Source: Segatella hominis (GTDB taxonomy: Bacteria; Bacteroidota; Bacteroidia; Bacteroidales; Bacteroidaceae). Taken from it: a stretch of 64,000 nucleotides of DNA. Location of the stretch: the NCBI RefSeq assembly GCF_019249725.2, contig NZ_CP137559.1, positions 1,407,501 to 1,471,500 on the forward strand. Direction: 5' to 3'. A program made the position numbers and the translations under genes. The notes under the pieces were generated by a model, which was not told the origin of the DNA, did no database searches, and saw only the letters and a program-made list of their open reading frames with translations. Positions 52,113 through 61,350 of this stretch are shown here, one piece after another; the first letter of the stretch is position 1, and each line of letters starts with the position of its first letter.

Positions 52113-53020
52113 TAGAATCACATGATTTTAATATCGCAGAGTTGAACGTGAGAATCTGTTTTGCAGAGTCTCCATTCAACAGCATGCGACTCCTGTCCTC
52201 ATTCGAACCCTTCAGAGTCAACACTTTGGAGGGTCATCTTTTTTTTAGCCTGCTCGTAGATGATTCCCTCAAACCCTACCCCAAGGATAAGCGCAAGAGA
52301 ATCAGGGCTTTCGACACGGGAAACGGAGACACCATCGTGGATAAACTCGACAACGGAGGCTACCAGTATATCATCAAGGACATTAACGGGGCCAGCTGCT
52401 GCCTGCTGCAAACCAACAAGGACTTCAGCGACTGCCGATGCGCCCTGAACGGCAACTACAACATGCGCTGCTTCGGACTGAACAACGCCCTGATGCTCAT
52501 CTTCGCCTTTGCCGGCAGCAGACTGCAGACTCTCCTCATCCACGCATCCCTGGTAAGACAGAACGGATACGGATATGCATTCATCGCCAAAAGCGGAACC
52601 GGAAAGAGTACTCAGGTAAGCATGTGGCTGAGATATCTGAAGGGATGCGACCTCATGAACGACGACAATCCTATCATAAGATTCATCGACGGAAAGCCTT
52701 ACATCTACGGCAGTCCGTGGAGCGGCAAAACCCCTTGCTATCGCAACGTGAAAGCCAAGCTGGGAGCCATCACACGCATCGACCGCGACAGTTCCAACTG
52801 GGTGGAGCGCCTTTCGCCTATCGAAGCCTTCGCCTCTCTCCTGCCCTCCTGTTCGAGCATGAAATGGGACCAGGATATTTTCAACGACATCTGCAATACG
52901 ATTACCCGACTGGTGGAGACCGCCAACATCTACATCCTCCATTGCCTGCCCAACCGGGAGGCTGCCGAAGTTTGTAATCAGGCGATTGCCATCAAAGAAG
53001 GTGAAGGAAAATCCGCATGA
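52109..53020 (+). CDS. HPr-kinase-like serine kinase (PqqD-system type)
   Basis: 303 residues. P-loop near residues 161-168 in FIAKSGTGKSTQVSMWL, preceded by LLIHASLV with the HPr-kinase-like His, and followed by LMNDDNPIIRF and GSPWSGKTPCYRN, as in the HprK/PEP-carboxykinase fold. Such short kinases sit in RiPP clusters beside PqqD proteins (in some lasso-peptide systems they phosphorylate the peptide), and in many Bacteroidota gene sets of unknown role. Here a peptidase-like gene follows after 20 bases and a PqqD gene is convergent 860 bases on. Cytoplasmic. Confidence 0.82.
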   Translation: MIESHDFNIAELNVRICFAESPFNSMRLLSSFEPFRVNTLEGHLFFSLLVDDSLKPYPKDKRKRIRAFDTGNGDTIVDKLDNGGYQYIIKDINGASCCLLQTNKDFSDCRCALNGNYNMRCFGLNNALMLIFAFAGSRLQTLLIHASLVRQNGYGYAFIAKSGTGKSTQVSMWLRYLKGCDLMNDDNPIIRFIDGKPYIYGSPWSGKTPCYRNVKAKLGAITRIDRDSSNWVERLSPIEAFASLLPSCSSMKWDQDIFNDICNTITRLVETANIYILHCLPNREAAEVCNQAIAIKEGEGKSA

Positions 53021-53040
53021 CAAAAAAATAATAAAAAACG

Positions 53041-53529
53041 ATGCAAGATAATCATTCCATAAAGACTGTAGAAATACAGTTTGCCAACGCCCAACTACTC
53101 CCAGAGATCGTAAAACTGCTGGAAGAAGGTCATACCGTAACCCTGCTGCTGCGCGGTTACTCCATGCGCCCGTTCCTGGAAGACAATAGAGACAAGGCCT
53201 TGCTGACCAAGGCTAAAGACATCAAAGTAGGCGATGCGGTACTGGCAGAAATCGGCTACAGGCATTACGTGCTTCATCGCATCATCAAGATTCAGGACCG
53301 GGAAGTAATACTGCGAGGAGACGGAAACTTAGGCATAGAGAAATGCAGAATAGAAGACGTGAAAGCATCCGTAATCGGATTTTACCGCAAGGGCAGAAAG
53401 AAGCTGGACAGAACCGACAGCAAAAAGTGGAAAATTTATTCGGCCCTATGGATGCGCCTCTTCCCTATCCGCAGATATCTTCTTGCCGCTTACAGAAGAA
53501 TCTGGATTCCGATTCTTGGACCGATGTAG
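53041..53529 (+). CDS. S24/S26-type signal-peptidase-like protein
   Basis: 162 residues. Catalytic Ser41 in RGYSMRPFLED; His79 in YVLHRIIKI takes the place of the usual Lys, as in the ER-type/SipW S26 branch; GDGNLG near residue 104 is the conserved GD box. No N-terminal membrane helix, unlike true signal peptidases; a basic, aromatic C-terminal part may associate with the membrane. It probably cleaves a leader or partner protein of the same gene set. Its stop is followed by a short AT-rich stretch and a terminator. Confidence 0.82.
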   Translation: MQDNHSIKTVEIQFANAQLLPEIVKLLEEGHTVTLLLRGYSMRPFLEDNRDKALLTKAKDIKVGDAVLAEIGYRHYVLHRIIKIQDREVILRGDGNLGIEKCRIEDVKASVIGFYRKGRKKLDRTDSKKWKIYSALWMRLFPIRRYLLAAYRRIWIPILGPM

Positions 53530-53616
53530 GATATAGAGAATACGAGGAATATCAGGTATTAAAATATCAGGTATATATAGAATATGATATATATAACAAT
53601 ATGCTAGAATAAAAAT

Positions 53617-53656
53617 CGGGGTTATCTTCAGTTTCCAAAAGATAATCCCGCTTTTT
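53617..53656 (+). terminator. Terminator after the peptidase gene
   Basis: Arms CGGGGTTATCTT and AAGATAATCCCG followed by CTTTTTAATT. Confidence 0.75.
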
Positions 53657-53706
53657 AATTGTTTATAATTCTAAGCCTTTATGTTTCAAAACTTGAACTT
53701 CTATCA

Positions 53707-53880
53707 AAGCAGAAGCGCCTGATTTACAATCCAAAACTAAAACCGAAGCAGAAGCGCTTGATTTACAATCCAAAACTAAACCAAAGCAGAAGCGCTTGAT
53801 TTACAATCCAATACTAAAACCGAAGCAGAAGCGCTTGATTTACAATCCAATACTAAACCAAAGCAAAACCGCTCGATTTA
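53707..53880. repeat. Five tandem repeats, alternating 39/38-bp period
   Basis: Units start AAGCAGAAGCGCTTGATTTA at 53707, 53746, 53784, 53823 and 53861, separated by AATCCAA(A/T)ACTAAA(A)CC. Each holds the palindrome AAGCGCTT (GCGCCT in copy 1, degenerate in copy 5). The last unit runs through the pqqD stop codon. Between convergent transcripts. Confidence 0.88.
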
Positions 53881-54147
53881 TGCTTCAATAATTCCAGCCT
53901 GCAACCATAATTCGGTAAGAGCCTTCACGTCTTTCATCGCCGTAGCCTCATCCACCTCATACTCCTGAGTCAGCAGACCAACCAAGTCTTCATGAGTAAA
54001 CTCCTTGCCCTGGATATTCTGCCACAAATAAGCAGAACTCTCATTCATACTAATGATATTGCTGAAATCAATATTCTCCTCTCCCTCAGCCACGATGATG
54101 TTCTCACCACAAACCACACGGAGATTGAAACCTGGTTTTGCTTTCAT
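53878..54147 (-). CDS. PqqD-family protein
   Basis: 89 residues. PqqD/RRE fold: GFNLRVVCGENIIVAEGEENIDFSNIISMN, then SAYLWQNIQGKEFTHEDLVGLL, EYEVDEATAMKDVKALTELW and LWLQAGIIE. These proteins bind peptide leaders and bring them to modifying enzymes. With the kinase and peptidase genes opposite it forms a recurrent Bacteroidota set. No precursor peptide was recognised next to it. It is convergent with the kinase-peptidase operon across the tandem repeat. Confidence 0.9.
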   Translation of the reverse strand: MKAKPGFNLRVVCGENIIVAEGEENIDFSNIISMNESSAYLWQNIQGKEFTHEDLVGLLTQEYEVDEATAMKDVKALTELWLQAGIIEA

Positions 54148-54264
54148 CTTTCCTTATTTTTTAATTCTTATTCTTTTATATTCTATTCTTCCCCTCGAAA
54201 GGAGCCAATTTCTTTCCGAAGAATTTCCCCCGGAGAAACCGATTTCCCCGAGGAAATTTCCTTT

Positions 54265-56454
54265 TTATTTCATGTGACTCTTAAACCAATCTGCAATCTG
54301 TCTCAACAGATGATTGCGCGTATTGCCACCATAAATACCATGGTTTCTGTTGGTATAAAACAGCTCCTTGAAATCCTTGTCTGCCTGAACCAGCGCCTCT
54401 GAATATTCGAAGGTATTCTGAGGATGCACATTATCATCAGCCACACCATGGCAAATCAGCAGGGCACCATGCAAGCGGTCTGCACGCTCGATAGGATTCA
54501 CCTTGTAACCATCCTCATTCTCCTGAGGAGTACGCATATAGCGCTCGGTATAAACCGTATCATAGAAACGGTAGCAGGTAGGAGGTGCCACAGCCACACC
54601 AGCCTTGAACACAGGACGGCCTTCGCTCATACTCATCAACGTATTGAAGCCACCATAACTCCAGCCCCAGATGCCGATATTGTCCTTATCAACGTATGGC
54701 AGACTACTCATGTAGAGAGCCGTCTCCACCTGATCCTTAGACTCCAGATCGCCCAGTCTGAGATAAGTAGATTTCTCAAATTCTGCACCACGGCCACCCG
54801 TTCCGCGACCATCTACACAAACCACGATGAAACCCTCCTGAGCCAGATAATAGTCGAAAGCACCACCCTGGCCCATACTGCCCGTATTCCAGGCATTCAG
54901 AACCTGCTGGTTGCCCGGACCGGAATACTGGAACAGGATGACAGGATACTTCTTGTTGGCATCAAAGTCAACAGGCTTCACCATCCAACCGTCGAGTTTC
55001 ACGCCCTCGGAAGTAGTAAACGAGAAAGTCTCACGCTTGCCCCAGTTGTATTTCTGGGTCTTCTCCAAAAGTACCTTGTTGTCCTCCAGCATCTTGATAA
55101 CCTTACCCTTGTTGCTGCGCACGGTAAACACCTGCGGATGGCTGTAAGAGCTCCAGGTATTGACGAAATATCTGAAATCGCCCGAGAAATTGGCAGCATT
55201 AGAGCCCTCCGCATCTGTGAGTCGCTCCACCTTACCATTCTTGTGAGCCACATATACCTGTCGGTCGTGCGGATTGATCATCGCAGCCTGGAAGTACACG
55301 TTCCCGGTCTTCTCGTCCATTCCGTAAATCTCGGTCACATCATAATTTCCCTTCTCTACCTGGCGAATCAGCTTGCCGTTCATATCGTAGAGATAAAGAT
55401 GCATATAGCCGTCGCGGTCGCTTGGCATGAGGATATATTTCTTGCCCACGATGCTGTTCTCCATCACCTCCTCTTTCACAAACTTAGGCACGCTCTCCTT
55501 GATGAGCATCTTGCTGGCACCCGTGAAAGGATTGACCGAATAGAGTCGCATATCGTCCTGATGGCGGTTCATCGTATAGACAATCAGACTATTGCGGTCT
55601 GGCGAAGTTTTGATGCGAGGATAATATCCGTCAGCATCTACCGGAACATCAAGGCGGATGGTCTTGCCAGCCTTCAGATCATAACTCCAGAGGCTCACCT
55701 TGGAATTGTCCTGACCCGCCTTCGGATACTTGTAGGAATACTCGCCCGGATAATCGTGGAACTCAGGATGTGCTGGCTTGGCACCCTCGAAAAGCTGGAG
55801 GGAATAAGTCTTCACATGCGACTCATCGAAGCGAATCCAGCCGATGGAAGTACCGTCAGCATTCCATGCAAACGCCCTATTGAAAGCAAATTCCTCCTCG
55901 TAAACCCAGTCAGGAATTCCGTTGATGATTTCATTAAACTTGCCGTCGGAAGTAATCTGCGTTTCCTTTTCGCCATCAAAGACAAAGAGATTATTATCCT
56001 TTACGAAAGCGATGTGCTTGGAATCAGGCGACCAGGTAGCCACCTGCTGGTTTTCGCCCTCAGAAAGTTTGCGGAGCTTCTTGCTGGCGATATTATAGAT
56101 GAAATACTCAGCCTTGAAAGATCTGCGGTACACAGCCTTGCTCTTGGTGATTACCAGAAGTTGCTTGCCGTCAGGGCTCATCACATATCCATCAATAGAC
56201 TCGAAAGGAGCCTGAGCCTCATGAATATCAAAGAGGACAGCCACCTGCTTGCCCGACTTGAAGGAATAGCTGACAATCTGCTTGCCGTCATTACTGATAG
56301 AAGCATACAAATCAGTACCTTCGATAGGATTGATTCCCGTCACATAACTGGCAGAGAATTCGCCCGAAGTAATGCTCTTCAGATCCAGTTTCTCTGCAGC
56401 TTCCATTGCCGTTACCATCATGATAGTTGCAATAAAAATAGAAAATTTCTTCAT
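54265..56454 (-). CDS. Secreted dipeptidyl-peptidase 4-type S9 peptidase
   Basis: 729 residues with a signal peptide (MKKFSIFIATIMMVTAM). An eight-bladed beta-propeller (about 30-470, DPPIV_N: GYVMSPDGKQLL, VATWSPDSKHIAFVKDN, FNEIINGIPDWVYEEEFAF with the conserved double Glu that binds the substrate amino end) is followed by the alpha/beta-hydrolase part: nucleophile Ser in WGWSYGGFNTL, Asp in HGVADDNVHPQN, His in NRNHGIYGGN. It cuts X-Pro or X-Ala dipeptides in the periplasm, helping use of dietary proline-rich peptides. No partner gene nearby. A 747-codon antisense frame on the plus strand is a shadow. Confidence 0.94.
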   Translation of the reverse strand: MKKFSIFIATIMMVTAMEAAEKLDLKSITSGEFSASYVTGINPIEGTDLYASISNDGKQIVSYSFKSGKQVAVLFDIHEAQAPFESIDGYVMSPDGKQLLVITKSKAVYRRSFKAEYFIYNIASKKLRKLSEGENQQVATWSPDSKHIAFVKDNNLFVFDGEKETQITSDGKFNEIINGIPDWVYEEEFAFNRAFAWNADGTSIGWIRFDESHVKTYSLQLFEGAKPAHPEFHDYPGEYSYKYPKAGQDNSKVSLWSYDLKAGKTIRLDVPVDADGYYPRIKTSPDRNSLIVYTMNRHQDDMRLYSVNPFTGASKMLIKESVPKFVKEEVMENSIVGKKYILMPSDRDGYMHLYLYDMNGKLIRQVEKGNYDVTEIYGMDEKTGNVYFQAAMINPHDRQVYVAHKNGKVERLTDAEGSNAANFSGDFRYFVNTWSSYSHPQVFTVRSNKGKVIKMLEDNKVLLEKTQKYNWGKRETFSFTTSEGVKLDGWMVKPVDFDANKKYPVILFQYSGPGNQQVLNAWNTGSMGQGGAFDYYLAQEGFIVVCVDGRGTGGRGAEFEKSTYLRLGDLESKDQVETALYMSSLPYVDKDNIGIWGWSYGGFNTLMSMSEGRPVFKAGVAVAPPTCYRFYDTVYTERYMRTPQENEDGYKVNPIERADRLHGALLICHGVADDNVHPQNTFEYSEALVQADKDFKELFYTNRNHGIYGGNTRNHLLRQIADWFKSHMK

Positions 56455-56663
56455 AGTTTTCTTTATATAAAAAGCTTCAATATTATCTGTTTATTTTTCC
56501 TATTTGAAATCTGCCACCCTTTTTTCTTTAGCAGACTTCTCCTTCCTCCCTTCTCCTTCCTCATTTCTCATTTTTCATTTCTCATTTCTCATTTAAAACA
56601 AATGAAGGACGAATTCATCCCTATTCATCAAGGACAAATTCATCCCAACTCAGAATGTTCCTG

Positions 56664-57482
56664 CTAATCTTTGTGCAAAGCCTTGATAGCGGAATAGTCT
56701 TCATCTTCCAGTAATTGCTTGACCGTAATTTTCGGATAGCGCTTCACGAAATCGTTGATTGTCTTTACATATCGGGTATTGAAGACTTCCCTGTTCATCG
56801 CCCTATTGACCGTCCACATGATTTTTCCCATGTGCAGGTCGCGGTCCAACTGCGGTCTGTTGTCAAAATCATCCATCGGATAGATACTCAGCAGATAGAA
56901 AGTGAGACAGTCTGGCACGATGTTGTTTCGGTTCATGGTGCTACGCTGCTGGGCATTATAATATTTCTTGTAGAGCGGATATTTAGACCCCATGTACTTA
57001 TCGAGTGAAATGCCGACCGAAGACTCGCCTATCACGATACTCTGGTCCAAAGCTCCTATCTGCGCATAGAAAACAGGCTGCTTGATTTCCGGCAGCCAAT
57101 CCTGCAATCGACCAAACGATTCCTTCAACTCCTTATTGATATCGTCCATATTGGCATATTCAGCCTCTGCATCTGCGATGAGAGCCTGGAGCGTAGAGTC
57201 CTGAAAGAACATCAGGAAGCGATTGCTGATGTTGGCATCGGTAATCGTACCCAACTGGAGCATTTTCTCTATCAGAGTACGGGTTTCAATAGGATAATCG
57301 GTATTCATCTGCTGCAGGGCAGAAAAATCTCCGGTAGTAAGATAGCGGCTTTCCAAACGATCATAACGCTGTACGCAAAGAGGTTCAGCAACTAACTCCT
57401 CATTCGGCTTGAATTTAAATTCACAAGCCGAAGAAAGCAAGACAAGTGCCGCAATTATGATAATATGATATAAATTCTTCAC
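56664..57482 (-). CDS. gldB: GldB-like gliding-motility lipoprotein
   Basis: 272 residues if started at the GTG at 57482 (VKNLYHIIIIAALVLLSSAC). The longer frame to 57542 crosses the promoter at 57512 and is rejected. The lipobox LLSSAC is followed by EFKFKPNEEL; the body (CVQRYDRLESRYLTTGDFSAL, VIGESSVGISLDKYMGSKYPL, NNIVPDCLTFYLLSIYP) fits the GldB family. GldB is required for gliding in flavobacteria, where it is linked to the type IX secretion machinery. Prevotella does not glide, so here it may serve protein export or envelope function. Ends 182 bases before the S9 gene stop codon region on the same strand. Confidence 0.85.
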   Translation of the reverse strand: MKNLYHIIIIAALVLLSSACEFKFKPNEELVAEPLCVQRYDRLESRYLTTGDFSALQQMNTDYPIETRTLIEKMLQLGTITDANISNRFLMFFQDSTLQALIADAEAEYANMDDINKELKESFGRLQDWLPEIKQPVFYAQIGALDQSIVIGESSVGISLDKYMGSKYPLYKKYYNAQQRSTMNRNNIVPDCLTFYLLSIYPMDDFDNRPQLDRDLHMGKIMWTVNRAMNREVFNTRYVKTINDFVKRYPKITVKQLLEDEDYSAIKALHKD

Positions 57483-57511
57483 GTAATTATAATTTTGTAT
57501 TAATACGAGTG

Positions 57512-57519
57512 CAAAAATA
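57512..57519 (-). promoter_or_regulatory. -7 element of gldB
   Basis: TATTTTTG on the minus strand followed by CACTCG, 30 bases before the GTG at 57482. Confidence 0.6.
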
Positions 57520-57635
57520 CTAAAAAATATTTTAAATTCCAAGTTTTTAAGCTAAAAAAGCACAAATTATGTGCAAAAAAGATGAATCTATTCTATAAAT
57601 ATTCACATTTGCAGAGATTTGAGCAACAAAATGAG

Positions 57636-57760
57636 AAAGACGGGAGAAATGAGAAAGGACAAAGGAGAAATGGGAAATGACAAAGGACAAAGGACAAAGG
57701 AGAAAGGACAAAGGACAAATGACAAAGGAGAAATGGAGATGGGAGAAGGAAAAAGAAAGA
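57636..57760. repeat. Purine-rich low-complexity repeat (GAAATGAGAAAGGACAAAGG type)
   Basis: Repeats of GAGAAA, GGACAAA, ATGACAAAGG. The part with AAAGACGGGAGAAATGAGAA occurs again, inverted, at 63709-63796, so this is a dispersed repeat of the genome. No gene is supported. Confidence 0.7.
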
Positions 57761-57844
57761 AAAAGAAAAGACTTCCCGCCAGGAATACCACAGCAGAAAG
57801 TCTCTCTTCTATTATTTCGTTTTTGAAAAACTCGCAAACAATTT

Positions 57845-57896
57845 CTTGCAGAAAGCAAGCAAACTTGAGCCTTGCAGAAAGCGAGCAAACTTGAGG
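57845..57896. repeat. 26-bp tandem repeat, two copies
   Basis: CTTGCAGAAAGC(A/G)AGCAAAC followed by TTGAG(C/G) at 57845-57870 and 57871-57896, directly after the DUF4861 stop. The CTTGC/GCAAG stretches allow hairpins, so it could end that transcript. Confidence 0.75.
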
Positions 57897-57901
57897 CTTG
57901 C

Positions 57902-59125
57902 TTAAAATACTTTGACCAGTAATGGCTGAGTCTGAAGTTTCTTCCATTCCGCCAACCACTTATACCACTCCTTTTCTCCGGAAAAACCATAGGTTTCATT
58001 GGCGCTCGTATAAGCCAATTTATAGGTCAGCTTCTTTCCTACAGGGCGCACCAGCATCGTATATACATCCTTGTTGGCCTCCTCCTGGCTCACGAAATGA
58101 GATTGAGGCACATAAATACCTAAGCCAACTGTCTCCAACTTATGTTTGCCATCATCCTTGCCCGTAGGCCAGTCGCTACCATAACAGCCTCTCAATCCCT
58201 TGCCATCAGACATTTCTGTAGAACCCTTCACGTTGATAAGTCCTGTAGAAAATACGTAATCATCCGCATTCTTATTGAAGAATACCTCCACATCAAAATC
58301 CCTATGCCCCGCATAAATCGTATAGCGGATGGTGGCATTTACTGGCTTTAATCCTGGAGCCGGAACCCAACCGTTGTCCACCACTTCTACCACGGCACGC
58401 AAAGGACCTTCGGAAATAACACGCTGCTCCTGACATTTCACATCTGTAAGCAACAGGGATTTCGTGCCGTCCCAACCGCGCAGGGCACCCAAACCATAGG
58501 TATTGCCTACCCACAGACAGTCGTCGCCGGAACCTGCTGCCAACTGTTCTTCGGAAGGATAAAACTGAGTATCCTCTACCACCAGTCCCTTATTGATTTT
58601 GCCATAAAGGTCGATGGTCTGCCGATTGTCGAAATAAACACGCATCGCCACGAGGTCGCTCTCGAAACAGACGCCATGAGAATGCACAAAATGATAGACA
58701 TCCTTGGTCTTCTTGTCGAAGGCAATACTGCGCAAGTAAATATCCTGCTTGTTCTTGGCCAACTTCTTGTTCTTGCTTGGCACAACCAGTTCTGCAAATG
58801 TACGGGCAGGATAGACAGACTGCTCGCCCTCGGAAAACAACAGAATCTGATAAGTCTTCGACTCCCTCTTGCCGAGATCAGCCAGAAAACAAAGTTCATC
58901 ATTCACGCAGTCACGATTCAGATCATCCAACTGGGATGGAATTTCCTTGCCATCTACCGTAACGACGGCCTTGGAAACTTCGCCATACTTGCTCAAATCC
59001 AAGACAACCGGTTCGTTGTTTCTCTCTACTTTGGAAGGATTAGTCACCTGCACCTTCACCATCGTTTGCGCTTCCATCCCTAATGCCAGGAAGAAAGCAA
59101 AAAATGATAAATAAATACGTCTCAT
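57902..59125 (-). CDS. DUF4861 secreted protein
   Basis: 407 residues with a signal peptide (MRRIYLSFFAFFLALGMEAQ). The start VKVQVTNPSKVERNNEPVVLDLSK, and SRDCVNDELCFLADLGKRE, VFHSHGVCFESDLVAMRVYFDN, GLGALRGWDGTK and the histidine-rich GHRDFDVEVFFN are family marks of DUF4861. Members lie beside glycan-degrading genes and have a lyase-like beta-sandwich look; the activity is not established. No polysaccharide utilisation locus is adjacent here. Likely periplasmic. Confidence 0.82.
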   Translation of the reverse strand: MRRIYLSFFAFFLALGMEAQTMVKVQVTNPSKVERNNEPVVLDLSKYGEVSKAVVTVDGKEIPSQLDDLNRDCVNDELCFLADLGKRESKTYQILLFSEGEQSVYPARTFAELVVPSKNKKLAKNKQDIYLRSIAFDKKTKDVYHFVHSHGVCFESDLVAMRVYFDNRQTIDLYGKINKGLVVEDTQFYPSEEQLAAGSGDDCLWVGNTYGLGALRGWDGTKSLLLTDVKCQEQRVISEGPLRAVVEVVDNGWVPAPGLKPVNATIRYTIYAGHRDFDVEVFFNKNADDYVFSTGLINVKGSTEMSDGKGLRGCYGSDWPTGKDDGKHKLETVGLGIYVPQSHFVSQEEANKDVYTMLVRPVGKKLTYKLAYTSANETYGFSGEKEWYKWLAEWKKLQTQPLLVKVF

Positions 59126-59245
59126 TTTATAGTCAGTTTCTAAGTTATTTCTATTTTTTAAAGCCTACTCGTTTTCAAAGGAAGCCATCTGGCTTTATCG
59201 AAAGCTTCCATCAGACTTCATTCGAGAAGGATTATCACGCTTCAT

Positions 59246-60271
59246 TCAAGTCGTTTTCAAATCCTTGAAATTCTTCACTCCCTTGGCGTAATATTGCCAC
59301 AATATGGAAGTCTGGAAAATCTGCGGAATCTCCTCCTCTACTCTTTGTGCCTGAATACGCTTTCTCTCCTCATCAAAAGAGGAACGCCATTCCTTGAATG
59401 CCTTACGAGCTTTGAACACAGCCTTGAAATCACCCCAATTCCGCTGAAGCAGCAACATCTCAAAAGCAGCCAGATAATCGAGAAACCATCTCACTCTCAT
59501 CACATACGATAACTCCTTGTCCGACAGATTCTTATAAAGCATCGTTAGATTATTTCTGAAATTCAGGAAAGTCTTCATCGGATTGCTCTTAGGCAAAGTT
59601 CCTCCACCCACATGATACACTTCACTCTCAGGAATGCAATAGATTTTCCGCCCCATCAGGCGCAAACGCCAGCAAAGGTCTATCTCCTCATTATGAGCGA
59701 AAAAGCGGCCGTCAAGTCCACCTGCCTTCCAATAATCCGCAGAACGGATCATCATGCACGCACCCGTAGCCCACAATATCTCCTGCTGGTAATCATACTG
59801 GCCATTATCACGTTCTACCGTACCGAAAATCCTGCCACGACAGAAAGGATAACCATATTTATCCAGAAAACCTCCACAGGCGCCGGCATACTCAAAACTG
59901 TCCTTGTCATATTCTGCCAACAATTTCGGCTGACAGGCTGCCACCCGAGGATGGGAATCCATAAACTCGATAAGCGGAGTAAGCCAATGATGACTCACCT
60001 CTACATCGCTATTCAAAAGCACATAGTAGTCGGCCTCTATCTGGCGTAACGCCCGATTATACCCTTCGGCAAAGCCAAAATTCTGCTCCAGTACGATAGT
60101 CTTAACCTGAGGAAATTGAGTTTCCAGAAGGTGCATGGAACCATCTGACGAACTGTTGTCCGCCACCCAGATTTCAGCATCCTGTCGGGAATACTCTATC
60201 ACATTCGGAAGAAACTTGGCCAGCATCTTCTGACCATTCCAATTTAGTATTACAATTGCTACTTTTGCCAT
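59246..60271 (-). CDS. Glycosyltransferase, GT2 family (rhamnosyltransferase-like)
   Basis: 341 residues, no N-terminal membrane helix. Opening VAIVILNWNGQKMLAKFLPN, nucleotide-binding IWVADNSSSDGSMHLL, the DxD-like LNSDVEVS, acceptor text AGACGGFLDKYGYPFCRGR and the base motif FFAHNEEIDLCWRLRLMG. The stretch HNEEIDLCWR is seen in WbbL/rhamnosyl- and galactofuranosyl-transferases. Membrane contact is probably through the helical C-terminus (KNLSDKELSYVMRVRWF). It adds a sugar in cell-surface glycan synthesis; the donor is inferred only by class. Confidence 0.88.
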   Translation of the reverse strand: MAKVAIVILNWNGQKMLAKFLPNVIEYSRQDAEIWVADNSSSDGSMHLLETQFPQVKTIVLEQNFGFAEGYNRALRQIEADYYVLLNSDVEVSHHWLTPLIEFMDSHPRVAACQPKLLAEYDKDSFEYAGACGGFLDKYGYPFCRGRIFGTVERDNGQYDYQQEILWATGACMMIRSADYWKAGGLDGRFFAHNEEIDLCWRLRLMGRKIYCIPESEVYHVGGGTLPKSNPMKTFLNFRNNLTMLYKNLSDKELSYVMRVRWFLDYLAAFEMLLLQRNWGDFKAVFKARKAFKEWRSSFDEERKRIQAQRVEEEIPQIFQTSILWQYYAKGVKNFKDLKTT

Positions 60272-60300
60272 CTTGTATTGCTACTTTTGCATATTGACTG

Positions 60301-60308
60301 CAAAAATA
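60301..60308 (-). promoter_or_regulatory. -7 element of the glycosyltransferase gene
   Basis: TATTTTTG on the minus strand, 30 bases before the ATG at 60271. Confidence 0.55.
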
Positions 60309-60375
60309 CAAAGAATAATTCAATTATGCCCCGATTTGAGGCATAATTAAGAATTTATAATGATAAAAAAATGCT

Positions 60376-61260
60376 TTAACGGCTCTTAAGCCTATTGTTC
60401 AGCAAGTTAGTAAACTCATAATTCTTCAATCCCCATTTCGGAGCCACGAGCAATTCCTTAGGCGATTGACTTACAAACCTTTCGAGCACCAGATCCGGGC
60501 GAAGCAACCGAATAAACCTGACGATGACGTCAATATACTCCTCTACCGAATAGACATGAAAAGGATGCTCAGCATATTCCTGTGCCAAACGGGTTCCCTT
60601 GATAATCTGCATCTGATGAATCTTCAGAATATCAAGAGGAAGCGAAGAAATGATAGGAGCCTGACGGAGACTCTCCTCCGCATCTTCTCCTGGCAGCCCG
60701 ATGATAATATGACCGCCAGTCAGGATGCCGCGAGCATGCGTACGCTCTACCGCATCACGGCTGCAGGCAAAATCATGGCCGCGATTGATGCGACGCAAAG
60801 TATCATCATTCGCACTTTCTATTCCATACTCCACCAATAAGAACGTGCGCTTGTTGAGTTCCTCCAGATAATCCAGCAATTCATCGCTCATACAGTCCGG
60901 GCGAGTACCAATCACGATACCCACCACATCTTCCACGCGAAGGGCTTCCTCATACATCTCCCGAAGCTGTTCTACCTTAGCATAAGTATTGGTATAAGCC
61001 TGGAAATAAGCAAGATACTTCATGTCCGGATACTTACGGGAAAAGAATGCCTTCCCCTCTTCCAACTGTTCGGAGATAGACTTCTTGCGGTCGCAATAGC
61101 TGGGATTGAACGTGCGGTTGTCACAATAAGTACATCCGCCGCTGGAAATTTTCCCATCCCGGTTGGGACAGGAAAATCCTGCATCTATAGAAATCTTCTG
61201 AACCCGGAAATCAGGAAACTGTTTCCGAATCCAAGTACCAAAATCATTATAATACATCAT
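60376..61260 (-). CDS. Radical SAM protein, TIGR01212/YhcC family
   Basis: 294 residues. Radical SAM cluster motif with a long first gap: CPNRDGKISSGGCTYCDN, then the SAM-binding GIESANDDTLRRINRGHDF and GGHIIIGLPGEDAEE. C-terminal RLLRPDLVLERFVSQSP and APKWGLKNYEF are family marks. E. coli YhcC is uncharacterised in detail. Two ATGs in tandem at the start (60260 region, MMYYNDFG). No neighbour explains the role; mtaB upstream on the same strand is another radical SAM enzyme. Confidence 0.9.
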   Translation of the reverse strand: MMYYNDFGTWIRKQFPDFRVQKISIDAGFSCPNRDGKISSGGCTYCDNRTFNPSYCDRKKSISEQLEEGKAFFSRKYPDMKYLAYFQAYTNTYAKVEQLREMYEEALRVEDVVGIVIGTRPDCMSDELLDYLEELNKRTFLLVEYGIESANDDTLRRINRGHDFACSRDAVERTHARGILTGGHIIIGLPGEDAEESLRQAPIISSLPLDILKIHQMQIIKGTRLAQEYAEHPFHVYSVEEYIDVIVRFIRLLRPDLVLERFVSQSPKELLVAPKWGLKNYEFTNLLNNRLKSR

Positions 61261-61350
61261 AATACATCACCATAGAATAAACACATCGCCCGAACCTTAC
61301 GAGACTATATTCGAACGATATGATTCGAGCGTTATCATCACCACGAACTC

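Noticed and set aside
54424..56667. 747-codon plus-strand ORF opposite the S9 peptidase
   Set aside because: It is a shadow of a conserved gene on the other strand; its translation has no recognisable domain and starts in the C-terminal part of the S9 gene.
57483..57542. N-terminal extension of the GldB-like protein
   Set aside because: It crosses the promoter at 57512; the lipoprotein signal begins at the GTG at 57482.
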